DNA from: Carya illinoinensis
Taxonomy: Eukaryota; Streptophyta; Magnoliopsida; Fagales; Juglandaceae
Direction of reading: 5' to 3'
Assembly: GCF_018687715.1 (NCBI RefSeq)
Contig: NC_056755.1
Coordinates: 13,342,501 to 13,406,500 of the forward strand
Length of the DNA stretch: 64,000 bases
Shown: positions 37,470 to 49,238 of the stretch, one piece after another
Position numbering within the stretch: the first letter of the stretch is position 1
How the letters are laid out: the number at the start of each line of letters is the position of its first letter
The notes under the pieces: generated by a model
The model's input: the letters and a program-made list of their open reading frames with translations, nothing else
What the model was told of the DNA's origin: nothing
Databases searched by the model: none
Made by a program: the position numbers and the translations under genes

Positions 37470-40400
37470 CTAACATACCAGCTCATCATTCCTAAAGGGA
37501 GAGATCCTAAAGGGAGAGATCTCTTCAAAGATGGGCAGTCTCTTTGATCTCAGTGGACCCCATTCATTCATCAACTGCTCAAGTCCCTTAAGAAAATCCT
37601 CATCAAGGTCTAGTACTATATGATCATGATCATCCGATGACTCCATTAATGGTAGTGAAGGGTGCCATATGGATTTAAGCTCCATTATCAGTTCTTGGGT
37701 TCGTTTCCTTGACTTGCACTCATCTGAACCCGGAAGTCTACCTTGCAATACATCTTGCATAATAGAAAATGCTTCTTCATATCGAGCCTGTTTGATCAAG
37801 CAAAATACCAAATTACAGGCCTTATTGGCATCTGGATCTATCATCTGTGCTTTTTGGCACACCACCCCTGCCATCATAAAGTTTGATTTCTGCATGTATG
37901 CCCAAGCCAAGTTTCCCTGTCATCATTTCATGTAACTAGTACTTAATGAAAGGCAAAGAAACACAAGTACTTTAGTCAATTTGGAAAAATATCAATTCAA
38001 GGTCATGTATGAATTTGAGGGTCGTAGCAGAGAAATTATATGAACACTTCCGGAATGAATTATTTTATGTGTTTATCTATCTCTCACTTGAGAAAATGAA
38101 CTTGAGGCAAACATCCCCGGTAACCTTGACAACGACTTCAAGTACTTCAGATTTGAATGCATATATATTGACAAATTAAGTGTTAAGCATGCATGGCTAG
38201 GAATTTCTGTATGTGTGTGTGTGTACATGTACGTGTGAAGGTCATGTATTTTTTTTATAAACCATGAAAGATACGATTGAGCTATACAAATGCATGGTTG
38301 TATAAATGCAAACGGATTTATAAACTGGTTATATCTAATTTCCTCTTTCAACTATGCTATTAATTCTATATATTAATCTGCATACTTTTAAGCATCATGT
38401 ATGTCAAGCTACCATATTCATTAAAGATCTAGTAGTCCAATAAGTTAAAAGTGATCATCAGACACGTTAATGAAGTTATCATGCATGCATGTATGTAATT
38501 AATAAATTATTAAGGTGCATGCATACCAATAATCTTGAAATTTCTTGTTTGATGGAGACTTGGAACCTTTTGCCATGAGAGCGTGCAGTCTTTGTGGGTT
38601 TTCCATTGAAGGCCTTTCCTTGGTAGATCAGTCTTAGCTTCCGCTTTAGCAGATCAATCTGCTCCTCTATTTTCCCACACTTCTGCATTATTAATACATA
38701 CATAGAAAGCCATGCACGATCAATGATACTAATATGTGCATGCATACATACAATATTACATACGTTCATATACCTTGTATAGATCAATGAGAACGTTATC
38801 GAGGGATTCTTGGGCTTGTTTGGAGCAACGGCCTCTGAAATACTTTATCGCTTCAATGGCTTCTTCAGTTCTATCAAGTTGCTTCATCACTACAACCATG
38901 TCCTTTAGGGCACTCTCCACTCTATCTCCTGCATTTATTGCCTTCCAAAACCATACTATGGCTGCTTCTAGATCCTTTTCGACTAGCTGATTGATCATGA
39001 TCAAATTGCCATGCCAATTGAAGAAAAATAATTCATTAACCAATATCATTTAATTAATTAGCTAGTGATCATGATCATTTTAATTTCTAATCAGTTGACT
39101 ATATTTAACAAATAGATATCATGACTTATATATATATATATATGTTAATTAGCATAAATATATATTGCTCAAGTCAATACTTTAAATAGATGCAGGGAGA
39201 GGAAACCCAATATAAAATAAGAAGTGTTACATCTACTAAGAGATCTCATAAAAATAAACTCATAAATTAACATCATGAATCATGACTTCGTATGATATGT
39301 TAAATTATGGTATAAAGAGACACTTTACACACTGCCGATATTGTAGAATTTGATTTATAGGAGGAGTTTAAATCATGTCACATCAACAATAATATGAGGA
39401 GTACTGTGTCTTCCTCACCAATTTGAAAATAACATTTTTCTTGTCAAAACTATGCTCAACAAGTGTGATCAGCTAATTTACCTATAAAACAAGAAAATAT
39501 AATCAGTGATGAAAAGAATTCTCATTCTTTCTTCTTCAATTGGCTGAGTGGGACCAATAATAAGAATAAAATACAGTCAAAGAGGAAAGTTTCCACAAAA
39601 TGAAGGGACTCGATTCATAATTAATTAGTTTATAACTATAAATCCAAGAGTTTGGCTAGGACTAGGTGACTAAGATGATAGAGTTTATCCTATCATTAAT
39701 TTTATATTTTGGATGAATGTAAATCATATTGACTTTATCTAGAAGTCTTTAAAATTGTTTTAGATAAGTCAAGTGTGTGAAAATCAAGTCTCATAGAGTT
39801 TGTAATTATCTAGAGAAGAGTTTGATATGAAATTTGTTACTATAGAAAAGATTTAGCACAAGCTATTAGCATCCCGTCAGGTCGAGAGTTCTTCACGACA
39901 TAGTCTCTTCGTTAGCAGAGTTCTACTGTAACTCAAACTTCTTCTAGATTATTTATTTAAAGTGATTCAATTGGATAACACATCAAGAGATTTTGGCTAG
40001 GAATTATTGAAGAGTATATTCCGAGTGATGTGTGTGAGAAAATTTACTTGAGAATTTTCTAGTTATTTATCTCACTTCGAGTGTGATCGTGCTCTATGTT
40101 GGAGATTGATTGGTAGTGATCTAGCCATTGGAGTTCTTGAAGAAAAGTCAATATTTGAACATCATCAAAGGTTCATATTGCTATTGAGGTAGAGAGAAAC
40201 AAATCATTTGTTAGGTTAAGTAAGAGAGTTAATTGACAAAACCGGTTTTGTAATTGAGATTTGCTTATAATTGATTTTCAAACAATAAAATTGACTTTTC
40301 TGAATTTGGCTGCCTCGTAGGATTTTTCCTTTTAAAAAGTTTTTTAAAGATTTTTCCTTCATTACTAATCTTGGTGTTATGCAATTTATTTATTTTATGT

Positions 40401-43400
40401 TTTTACTTTTTTAAATAATTGCATGGTTGAAGTCTAACTAATTTGTTGAAGTGAATTGGTAGATATTTCCCTATACATATAGGGATACTCGGGTAATTCA
40501 ATTAGCATCAGTGGGTGGTTCACTCATTCGAGTGGGATCTGTGCCCTTGTAATTATGTTGCCATCGTTGACAGCCCCGCTACACTTTAATGGGAAAACTA
40601 TGTATATTAGAAAGTACGTATAAAGATTTTCCTCAAGTCATTGGATAAACATGTATGGTATGCAATTAAACGGGGGTAAACTAAACTCGAGACAACTATT
40701 AATGCTTGGACAAGAGATGAGATTAACAGCTGTAACTAGAATAGCAAAGGGCTTAATGCTATTTTCATGTTATATCTTATGAATGATTTAAAAGAATCTC
40801 TATGTGTGAGGTTGCTAACGAAGCGTGGGATATCTTGGAGGTCACACATGAGGGGACAAAATTTGTAAAAAATTTAAAATTATAATTGCTAACCTTAAAT
40901 TTTGAAGAGATTAAGATGCTGAAAGATGAGAGTTTTAATGATTTCTATGCTAAGCTTAACGTTATTGTAAATTCTAGATTTAATCTCGGTGAGAAAATGG
41001 ATGACTAGAGAATTGTGAGGAAGATTTTGAAGTCTCTACCGGAAAGATTTCACTCAAAGGTTACTTCCATTGAGGAAAATAAAGATTTGGATATAATCAA
41101 GGTTGAAGAACTGGTCGATTCTTTGAAATCATATGAGTCATCACTTCCTCAAACAAGAAAAGGTAAGTCTATTGTTTTAAAATTTGTGAAAGAATATTGA
41201 GAGAATTTTTCTGATGAAAAAAATTTGAACGATGAAGATAGCTAGTGGAAAAGAAATTCATGTTTAACAAGAAAGCTAGTGGAAAACAAAATCGAGGTAA
41301 GTAATTTCCTGCAAATAAAAACGATTCTGAAAAATGAAATAAAGATAAATATGAGAAAAAAGATAAAGTAAAGTACCATAAATATTCAGGATATGGTTAC
41401 ATAAGATTTGAATGTCCAAACTTTAAGAAAAATAAGGGAAAAACACTAAATGTCATACAATGATAGTTCAGAATATAAAACTTCTAATTCATCGCTTGAT
41501 AATGAGAATTCTTTTATGGATTTTTCCACTATTGGTAGTGATTTTTCTAAGATCGTGCTAACAAAATCTAAAAGTGAATGTGATGATGGTGACTCTGATG
41601 TAGTTTTTGTTGATGGTAACCATGAGTTGAGTGTACAGGAAGCCTATCATAATTTATGTAAAGAAGTAGTCAAACTAAAAAAACTTAACAACAAAGTGCA
41701 CAACAAACTCACGGAAGTGGAAAGTGAAAAGAATAATCTTTCCGAAGCACTGAAAATTTTTGATGTTGAAATAGCAAGATTGATTAATGCTCATAAGGAA
41801 GCACGAGAAAAAAAAAAGAAAACTGAAAAATTTATAGGAGTGCTAACCAAAAATTACAACTTAGAAATTAAAGGAAATATTAAGCTTTCAAAAGTCCAAT
41901 TGTGATCGTACTGGTTTAGGGTACATAACTTCTCAAGGCAAAGAATCTCTCATCGTTTGCTGCCACTACATCTAAGGGTATTGTCTTTGTCAAAGGAAAC
42001 CAAGTTGTGGATGTTCAAAATCAAGCCGTATCAAAGTCAAATAACTCTAAAAATCCTAATGAAAGACCAACCTCTAGAAGCTTAACGAAGGTAAGATTGA
42101 AGGTAAATTTGTTCATACTTGTCATCATTATGGTATTGCTAGCCATTTAAGGCCATATTGCTTTAATTTGAGTAAAGTGCATAAAAATGGAGGTGAAAGA
42201 AAATCCAATAGGAAGGGAAAGACGCTAGAAAATCAAGTTGATGAGTTGAGTAATCAAATAACCTCATAAGTCTCAAGCTTGGTGAAGAATTTTGTCTTCA
42301 CAACAGAGAAAAGATCAAATAAAATGGTGTTGATGAAAAGAATAAGTCAAAACTCACAACAAATTGGGTGGTCAAATAGTATATTGTATGTTTAGTTGCT
42401 CACACAACGGCCTTAAATCAAGGGAAAATTGTCTTTGGTACTTGGATAGTGCATGTTTAAGACATATGCTTGGAGACAAGGCCTTATTCAAGGGGATTGA
42501 ATTGACTAATGGAGGCACCATGACCTTTGGAGATGGTAGCAAGCCTATTGTTGAAGGGAAATGGAGTATTGAAATACCCGTACTACCTATTCTTTATAAT
42601 GTTTTATTTATTAGTGGTCTTAAAGTAAATTTGCTTAGCATTAATCAAATTTTGTGATGACAATCTTTTTATGCGGTTTTCAAATGATAAATGTAATGTC
42701 TATAACCAAGTTGAAGAATGGAATTTAAAGAGCACTAGAACATTAGACCATTGCTATGGAGTCTCCTCAACATCAAATTTGAGTTGTCATAGAGTTTTTT
42801 TGGATGAAGCTGAGTTGTGGTATCAACGTTTGGTCATATTTACTTTAGAGACTTACCAAAATTTAAAAAAGAAAAGTTGTAGCTGGATTGCCCAAGTCTC
42901 TTAAAGCCAAAAAGATGGTGTGTGGATCATGCCAAGAGGGAAACCAAACAATAGCTCAACACAAGAAAGTTTATGATATTCTCACTTCTTGGCCACTTGA
43001 GCTACTTCACATGGGTTTGATGGGTCCAACACAAACCAAAGGCCTAGGTGGAAAGAAGTACATTACGGTTGTTGTGGATGATTTTTCCAAATTCACATGG
43101 ACTATTCTTTTAAGGGAGAAATTTGAAACATTTCACATTGCCAAGAAGCTATTCAAGAGACAATAAATAGATAAGGATCTTTCTATCTTTAGAATTTGTA
43201 GTGATCATGGCAAAAAGTTTGATAATACTAACTTTTTTTTTTTCTTGTGATGAACAGAGCATTCATCAAGAATTTTCTGCTTCTATTACTCCACAATAAA
43301 ATGAAATGATAGAAAGAAAAAATAGAGCTATTCAATATGGCACGAACTATATTGAATAGCAAAAAGATGGTGTTATATTTTTTGGGAGAAGTTGTGAACA

Positions 43401-45968
43401 CAAGAAGTCATATTCTAAATAGAGTTGTTCTAAGGCCCGACACCAAATATACTACTTATGGTCTTTGGAAGAATAAAAGTGCCACTGCCAAATATTTTAG
43501 AGTCTTCATCAACAAATGCTATATCTTGTGAGATCATGAAAACTCACATAAGTTTGATAGCAAGAGTGACGAAGGAGTGTTCCTTTTATATTCTTCAAAT
43601 AGCAAAGTTTATAGAGTCTACAACTTATGGATAAAGATAGTAATCAAATCTATCAATGTGGTTGTAGATGATGGTTCAGCCAAAACTACCAAAAGGGAAC
43701 TTGAAAACTTGAAAGAGTTAGTGCAAGCTGTTTCTTTTGTGTTATTTGTCACAAGTTAAACCCAAGAAAGTTGAGGAAGTTTTAAATGATGAAAGTTGGG
43801 TTAATTCCATGCATGAAGAACTCCATCAATTTAGTATGAACCATATATGAGAGTTGGTTCCTAAACCTGAAAACTACAACATCATTAGAACTAAGTGAAT
43901 CTTTAAGAACAAGTCCGATGAGCATGAGACCATTGTGAGAAATAAGGCCAAGCTAGTTGCACAAGGTTATACACAAGTGAAGGGGATTGATTTTGATTAA
44001 ACTTTTGCCCCGGTTGCTTGTTTATAATCTGTCCGCATACTTCTTGCCATTGTTTATCATCTAAATTTCAAGTTACATCAAATGGATGTCAAGAATGTAT
44101 TTTTTAATGGACTTTTACATAAAAAGGTATATGTTGAACAACATAAATTTTCATTAATCACCTCTATCTGATCATATTTACAAGTTAAAAAAGGTACTCT
44201 ATGGACTAAAACAAGTACCTTGTACTTGGTATGAAAGATTGACAACTTGCTTACTTGAACATAGTTTCACAAGAGGACAAACTAATAGGACTCTTTTCAT
44301 CAGGAAATCAAGTATGCAACTACTCATTGCTCAAATTTATGTTGATGATATTGTGTTAAAGGCAACACTTGATTCTCTTTCATAGAATTTTGCTACTAAA
44401 ATGAAATCTGAGTTTGAAATGAGCATGATTGGTGAGTTAAATTTTTTCTTGGGCATCCAAGTAAGACAAACTAAAGAATGAATCTTTATCTCACAATTTA
44501 AGTATGCTAGAGAACTTGTTAATAAGTTTGGAATGGAAGGAAAGAGTCATACTCGCACTTTAGTAAAACTTAGCACAAATCCTATAAGTAAAAATATTAA
44601 TCCTACTCATTATAGAAGCATGATAGGAAGTCTATTTTACATTACGGTTAGTAAACTCGATATAGCTTTTAGTATTTGTGTGTATGCGAGGTTTCAAGCT
44701 AATTCTAAGGAATCTCATCTCATAGCAGTAAAAAGAATAATTAAATATCTAAGTACAACTGTTGATTATAGATTTGGTAATCTAAGGATACTAACTTGAC
44801 ACTAGTTGTCTATTCGAATGCTGATTGGGCTAGAGCTACTAATGATTGAAAAAGTATGTTTGGAGGATGTTTTTATATAGGTAGCAATCTTGTAGCTTGG
44901 CAAAAGTAAAATTTAATTTCCTTATCTATAGCTGAAGCTGAGTACATAGTAACAGGAAGTTATTGTATACGACTGCTATAGATGAAAAAGATGATTGAAG
45001 ACTATGGGTTCTCTCAGGATGCTATGCCTATTTATTGTGACAATTCTAGTGCTATTAGTATCTCAAAGAATCATGTTCAGCATTTTAGGACCAAGCATAT
45101 AGATATTAGACCTCATTTCATTAGAGACTTGGTCGAGTCTAAAAATATTGTCTTTGGATCATATTTACTGAGCATCAACTAGCTAATTTGTTTACTAAAC
45201 CTTTAAATGGTCTAAGGTTTGAGTTTTTAAGGAAAGCCATAGGTGTTTGTGACATCAAGTAAGAAGCACACAACACACTTGCATTAGTCTAGGACATGCA
45301 TTTTTTATTTTTTTCATTTTTGTTTTGTTTTGTTTTTTAGTTTAAATCATATTATATTTTGTTCTTGGTTTGTTTCTTAGTTTATTCTTTTCAATTGAGG
45401 AAAGTACATACTTGGTGGGCCAAGTCTTAAGTACTTGAGTTCTCACACAGTCCATTCCTTGAGTTGAAGCATCTCTCTACTTTGTGCAGTTAACTTTGAT
45501 TATGCTAATATTATAGTTCATCTTGACAAAGTTAAATTATATTGTACTGTGAGGAACTTACTTTTATGCTCTTTATTACTATGTTCCACAATTATTTAAG
45601 AGGTGCTCACCAAAGAGGGAGTCTATGCCTTAAATTGACTAATATTAGTTGAATCCAATACTAAAAATAAGAGATCTTTCCTTACTGGACATAAATTTTT
45701 GATCCATATAGAAGAATTCGGTATTTTTTAATCATTACGGAAAAAGATAAACACCTTACATAAATCTTCCCTTAAGTCCTAATAGAAAAAAATCGTTGCT
45801 ATAATCATTGGGAAAAACGATAAGCAATAAAATAGAAATATCAAGGGCTTTGCAAAATTGTGTTTGGAGGATATACTATTTCAAATATCTAGGTCCTAGT
45901 TTAAAGTTTTACATGAACTTTGATATTGATGAACTTATAAAGTGTGAACAACCATTATGATTGTTGCC

Positions 45969-46001
<33 letters not shown>

Positions 46002-48851
46002 GATTTTTTAGTAACTATTCTCACTCACACATTTACATGAACTTTGATATTGATGAACTTATGAAGTGTGAACAACCATTATGATTGTTGCATATATATA
46101 TATGATTTTTTAGTAACTATTCTCACTCACACATTTACATGAATTTTGATATTAATGAACTTATAAAGTGTGAACAACCATTATGATTGTTGCATATAAA
46201 AGAGTGTATTTTATATTTGGCTATGTGAGTGATTCTATGCTTGGACTTGTGATGTAGTTAAGCATGTTCATTGATTCAATTTTTATATATTAAAACAAAA
46301 AAGGAAAGAAGAAAATTTTTTTGAAATTTTTTTTTTTTGGGTTAATCAGTTTTCATATTTTTTTTATGGGTATATTTTATTTTTGATATTTTTGCATTAT
46401 GGTGTCTTTTGGTTTCAATAGTAAGGTGTTTGGCCTTAGTGTCTAAGTCCCAGTGGGACTCTAAGATCCAGTGGGACTCTAAGATCCAGTGGAAATTAAG
46501 TGACTTGAGTAACTTAACACACACAAACACCCTCTACCTCCAATATTTTCTTTACTTACACTTCCATCTCCACATCTCATGTCTCTCTCACTTTCTACGT
46601 GCCCTAGCCGAACATCAACTCTGACACGACAAGTTGAGTACTTCAAAATCATACACTCTTTAGTCTCTTTGATTTCAAGTCACAGTATGTGCTCGCCTCA
46701 TCTATATTTTCTTTTCCAGTTATAGGGTTCAACGAACATGAAATTTGGAGATAGTTGATATTTTTGTTTGATTTGAGATTTGAGATTTGAAGTTTTTGAT
46801 GTTTAGATGTGAAGAAGTGTAGTTGGTGAAATAGGTTACGACATTATGCCTTTTGGTTCTTATAGTATGCCCACTAAGTGTTTGTTTTTATATCTCAACT
46901 AAATTACATCATGCATTTGATCATGATTTTACTTGCATTCATGTTCATATATCAGGTGCACTTAATATGTGAAGTTGAGACATGTGAGGGCTATCATGAT
47001 GTCTTTTTATTTACTTTCTCTCGGCACATCTAGGTTTGATATTAATTGTTTTACTTCTATAATTTGCTATGTGCTTCCTTAGATGAGATTTAAAAGGAGA
47101 GCAAAGAGGAAGAAATGTGCTCAGGGACCCTCACCTAAAAATTTCTTAAGTGGGAAAGACCCTCTTTGGCTGACAGTACAAGCTGGAGAGACTTCAGCCC
47201 CTCCACCTGAGACTCCACTACTTGGAGCATCTTTTGAGCGCTTCACTTCACTTGAAGTAGAAGTTGCTTACAGAACTATATTCTCTCTCAGGTCGGTACT
47301 AGGTGAGCAAGAAGTGAGTATCAATGACTTTCCTACTACTAACTTTGAGCTCATTCATCGTATCTTTGTTGGACAACATTGAAAAAAGCTTACACACCCC
47401 TCACCCACTCATTATGTTGAGGTGGTGCGTGAGTTTTACTCAAACATTGCTTATTTTAATCTTGATGATCATAGTATCACCTCCAATGTTAGAAAAACCC
47501 TCATGGAGATTTCTCAGCCATTATTAGAGACTTATATGATTTACTTGAGGTGAATGCACCACTATATCCATATAAGGGCATATGGTCCCAACAAAGACAA
47601 CAATGTGCAACCTCTTTATTGGACTTCAAGGCCTGAAATATAATCCAAAAGTTAATTTTCTTCCACTTAATGTAATGCTCCCTCAATTCAGACTGTTAGC
47701 TAAAATAGTATTGTCCAATCTTTGGCCAATAAGCCGCCACACTGAACTCCCATTAAAGTGTGCTTATTTTAGGTATGCCTTGGCCACAAGTGTCTTTATT
47801 GACTTTCCACAACATGTTATTGACATTATACATCGTTCTCATGTAGAAAAAAGAGCTAAATGTGCCATTTGGAAGCATAATCACAAAATTGACTATTAAA
47901 GCCAAGGTCCCTCTTCGGGACAATGAGCCTAGCTACTATGTAGATGGCTGGTTCTATATAAGCCCTCACTGTGCAAATTAAACACCTTCCTGATGATCAA
48001 CTCAGATTTATGAATTTCGTATTGTAGAATTATCCTTAAAAACTAAGAGGATCTGATCTTCAAACAATAGATCTAATAATGATCATCTCAGGAATTTAAG
48101 CTAGGTTTATGTAATACAATGATGAGAAACCAGAAGATCACTATTCTAATTTTTGGTTTGCATAATTACATATATGTCCATAATCGATACTATATATAAT
48201 ATATACACTTACTAATTACTATATATATACCGATGAAGATTAATTGGATTAGATCTTTCTACTTTTTTTTTTTTTTTGATACAATTGGGGAGGGGGTTTC
48301 GAACTCTAGACTTCCATTTTTGGAGGTTGGGGATTATACGAACCAGACCACATGCCTTTGGCAGGATTAGATCTTTCTATTTGTTCTGGGAAGGTTTTAG
48401 GAACTAAAGGTCAACTGTTCAAAAATATGATTTGCCAATTACTTCATAAATCTTATAATCTCAAGGTCTTGTTAATTACTTGCCGTTTCTAGCTAACATT
48501 GGTCTTTTAGTACTGGGAAACCGGAAAAGGGTGATCAGTAAGTATATATATATATATATATGACGAAAGGTAAACCAATGTGCAGATCAAGTTCCATGAT
48601 GCATGGAGTTAACATGAGTACTGAGAGAAACCATTAATGTGCACATTTAGTAGTACTCTTTTTGTCGATCAGAAAGCCAAAAAGAATAATGGGTTGGACG
48701 AAAGAGAATGAAATTGAGAAGCACAGATCACCTGGGCATGCTTAGCTTTAACATAAGGACTATCACCACCTGGAACCTTGTGTATGATGTGATACAAACT
48801 GCCTCTCTCTTTTTGCCCTTTTGAGCTCTTCCTTGAACTACTTCCTTCCAT
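37470..48851 (-). CDS. SDI1: SDI1-like TPR protein (SDI/MS5 family), four exons
   Basis: Exons on the reverse strand are 48851-48732, 38986-38774, 38682-38527 and 37916-37470, all phase 0 with GT/AG introns, giving 311 residues. The signature HKVPGGDSPYVKAKHAQ is in exon 1, TPR-like helices are in exons 2-4 (AAIVWFWKAINAGDRVESAL, QEISRLLGNLAWAYMQ, ANKACNLVFCLIKQARYEEA), and the end is EEISPFR...NDELVC. Length and ending fit Arabidopsis SULFUR DEFICIENCY-INDUCED 1 better than the longer meiotic MS5/TDM1 members. SDI1 is induced by low sulfur and represses aliphatic glucosinolate synthesis in Brassicaceae; a role here is inferred. GAGAC (sulfur-response core) occurs at 48913 and 48961, which may be chance. 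A 15 bp duplication near the stop repeats ISPFR. Intron 1 is 9745 bp and full of transposons. The ATG at 48902 is an alternative. Confidence 0.88.
40573..45240 (+). pseudogene. Sirevirus-like gag-pol remnant
   Basis: Gag of the UBN2 type is visible near 40920-41200 (SFNDFYAKLNVIVNS, KILKSLPERFHSKV), followed by a Glu/Lys coiled coil (41640-41860) and zinc knuckles (41370-41420, 42115-42160). Protease: CLWYLDSACLRHM (near 42430), with the expected DSG changed to DSA. Integrase: LGGKKYITVVVDDFSKFTW (near 43050). RT: LVAQGYTQVKGIDFD (near 43950) and YVDDIV (near 44340). RNase H: YCDNSSAISISKNHV (near 45015). Dozens of stops and frameshifts show it is old and dead. Confidence 0.85.
45908..46200. 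repeat. Three tandem units of ~100-124 bp with TA microsatellite
   Basis: Units starting TTTACATGAAYTTTGATATT at about 45908, 46032 and 46134 share TATAAAGTGTGAACAACCAT and TATGATTGTTG. The first two also share a TA run followed by TTTTTTAGTAACTATTCTCA. The TA run is long in unit 1 (about 45971-46001) and short in unit 2, which explains the different periods. Confidence 0.85.
47083..47900 (+). pseudogene. Downstream ORF of the copia element (plant transposon-protein type)
   Basis: A frame opens MRFKRRAKRKKCAQGPSPKN and continues through SFERFTSLEVEVAYRT, then after a stop THYVEVVREFYSNIAYFN and ITSNVRKTLMEIS, with later frame changes to about 47900. The VREFYSN motif followed by a block of beta-like residues resembles the putative plant transposon protein domain that often lies 3' of pol in plant LTR elements. 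Its function is unknown. It has at least one stop (47380) and several frameshifts. Confidence 0.45.
48262..48363 (-). mobile_element. SINE with perfect 16 bp target-site duplication
   Basis: On the reverse strand the element reads from CTGCCAAAGGCATGTGGTCT through GAGTTCGAAACCCCC (box B) to a poly-A tail (plus-strand T-run, 48263-48277). TGTGGTCTGGTTCG resembles box A of a tRNA-derived promoter. It is flanked by the identical 16 bp repeat GGATTAGATCTTTCTA at 48246-48261 and 48364-48379, clear evidence of LINE-mediated insertion. It lies in SDI1 intron 1, about 370 bp after exon 1, in the same orientation as the gene. Confidence 0.92.
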
Positions 48852-49009
48852 GTTATTTCTCTGCGTGTGTACTGTGTGCGCATTTTCTTTCACAGTCACC
48901 AACCATCAAGAAGAGACAGAGGAATAAAAGGTGCATGCAGGTTTGGTACTCCCAGAAAGGGAGACAAAGGACAGAGAGGGAAGCCCACCCGTAGAGAGCT
49001 GTGGGTGAA

Positions 49010-49019
49010 TATTATATTA
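49010..49019 (-). promoter_or_regulatory. Possible TATA box of SDI1
   Basis: The reverse strand reads TAATATAATA about 160 bp upstream of the SDI1 ATG, a plausible distance for a TATA box with a leader of about 120 bases. It is the best candidate I see, but AT-rich words are common here. Confidence 0.25.
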
Positions 49020-49202
49020 GGTGTTGAAAACATGAATCTGGACTAAGGTTGTGTCTATGTTCCTCCTCGTAGGCCGTTTCAACTCAACAAACAGCAAATC
49101 GACTGCTCTGAAACCCGTCTGTTGGTACACGTGTCTCTCAATGATTCAACCTTCTCATGATACTGAGCATTCTCCTGTATGACATGAATCGTTCTTTCTA
49201 TA

Positions 49203-49238
49203 CACGCGCGCGCACACACACACATATATATATATATG
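49203..49238 (+). repeat. Compound microsatellite (CG)n(CA)n(TA)n
   Basis: ACACGCGCGCGCACACACACACATATATATATATATG: three dinucleotide tracts in series, alternating purine and pyrimidine throughout, which can adopt left-handed DNA. It lies about 350 bp upstream of the SDI1 start. Confidence 0.9.

Larger units (their letters stand above)
30508..38178. repeat. Segmental duplication, copy 1 (PANC-SDI1 segment)
   Basis: From PANC intron 3 (30508) to SDI1 intron 3 (38178) this segment matches 53105-61471 in the same orientation. Shared blocks are 30508-31371, 31535-32393 and 36634-38178. Copy 2 lacks 31372-31534 and about 32394-36633. Copy 1 alone has MITE D. By eye the exonic part of the match differs at roughly 8% of positions. 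Confidence 0.9.
40503..47935 (+). mobile_element. Decayed Sirevirus-like Ty1/copia element in SDI1 intron 1
   Basis: The forward order is: a degraded primer site (TTAGCATCAGTG, about 40503-40514), gag with coiled coil and zinc knuckles, protease, integrase, reverse transcriptase, RNase H (ending about 45240), a spacer with a tandem array, and a further open frame (47083-47900) of the type found downstream of pol in some plant elements. The large gag with a second knuckle (CHHYGIASHLRPYC) and extra 3' frame suggest the Sirevirus lineage. No matching LTR pair could be identified; 39640-40502 may be the left LTR. Confidence 0.7.

Noticed and set aside
38073..38351. Reverse frame of 92 codons in SDI1 intron 3
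   Set aside because: It lies between exons 3 and 4, whose junction is in frame without it; low-complexity His/Thr runs reflect a GT microsatellite.
46342..46624. Short frames with ESHWILESHWDL or QWDSKIQWDSK repeats
   Set aside because: They come from a small local repeat (CAGTGGGACTCTAAGATC) and have no family resemblance.
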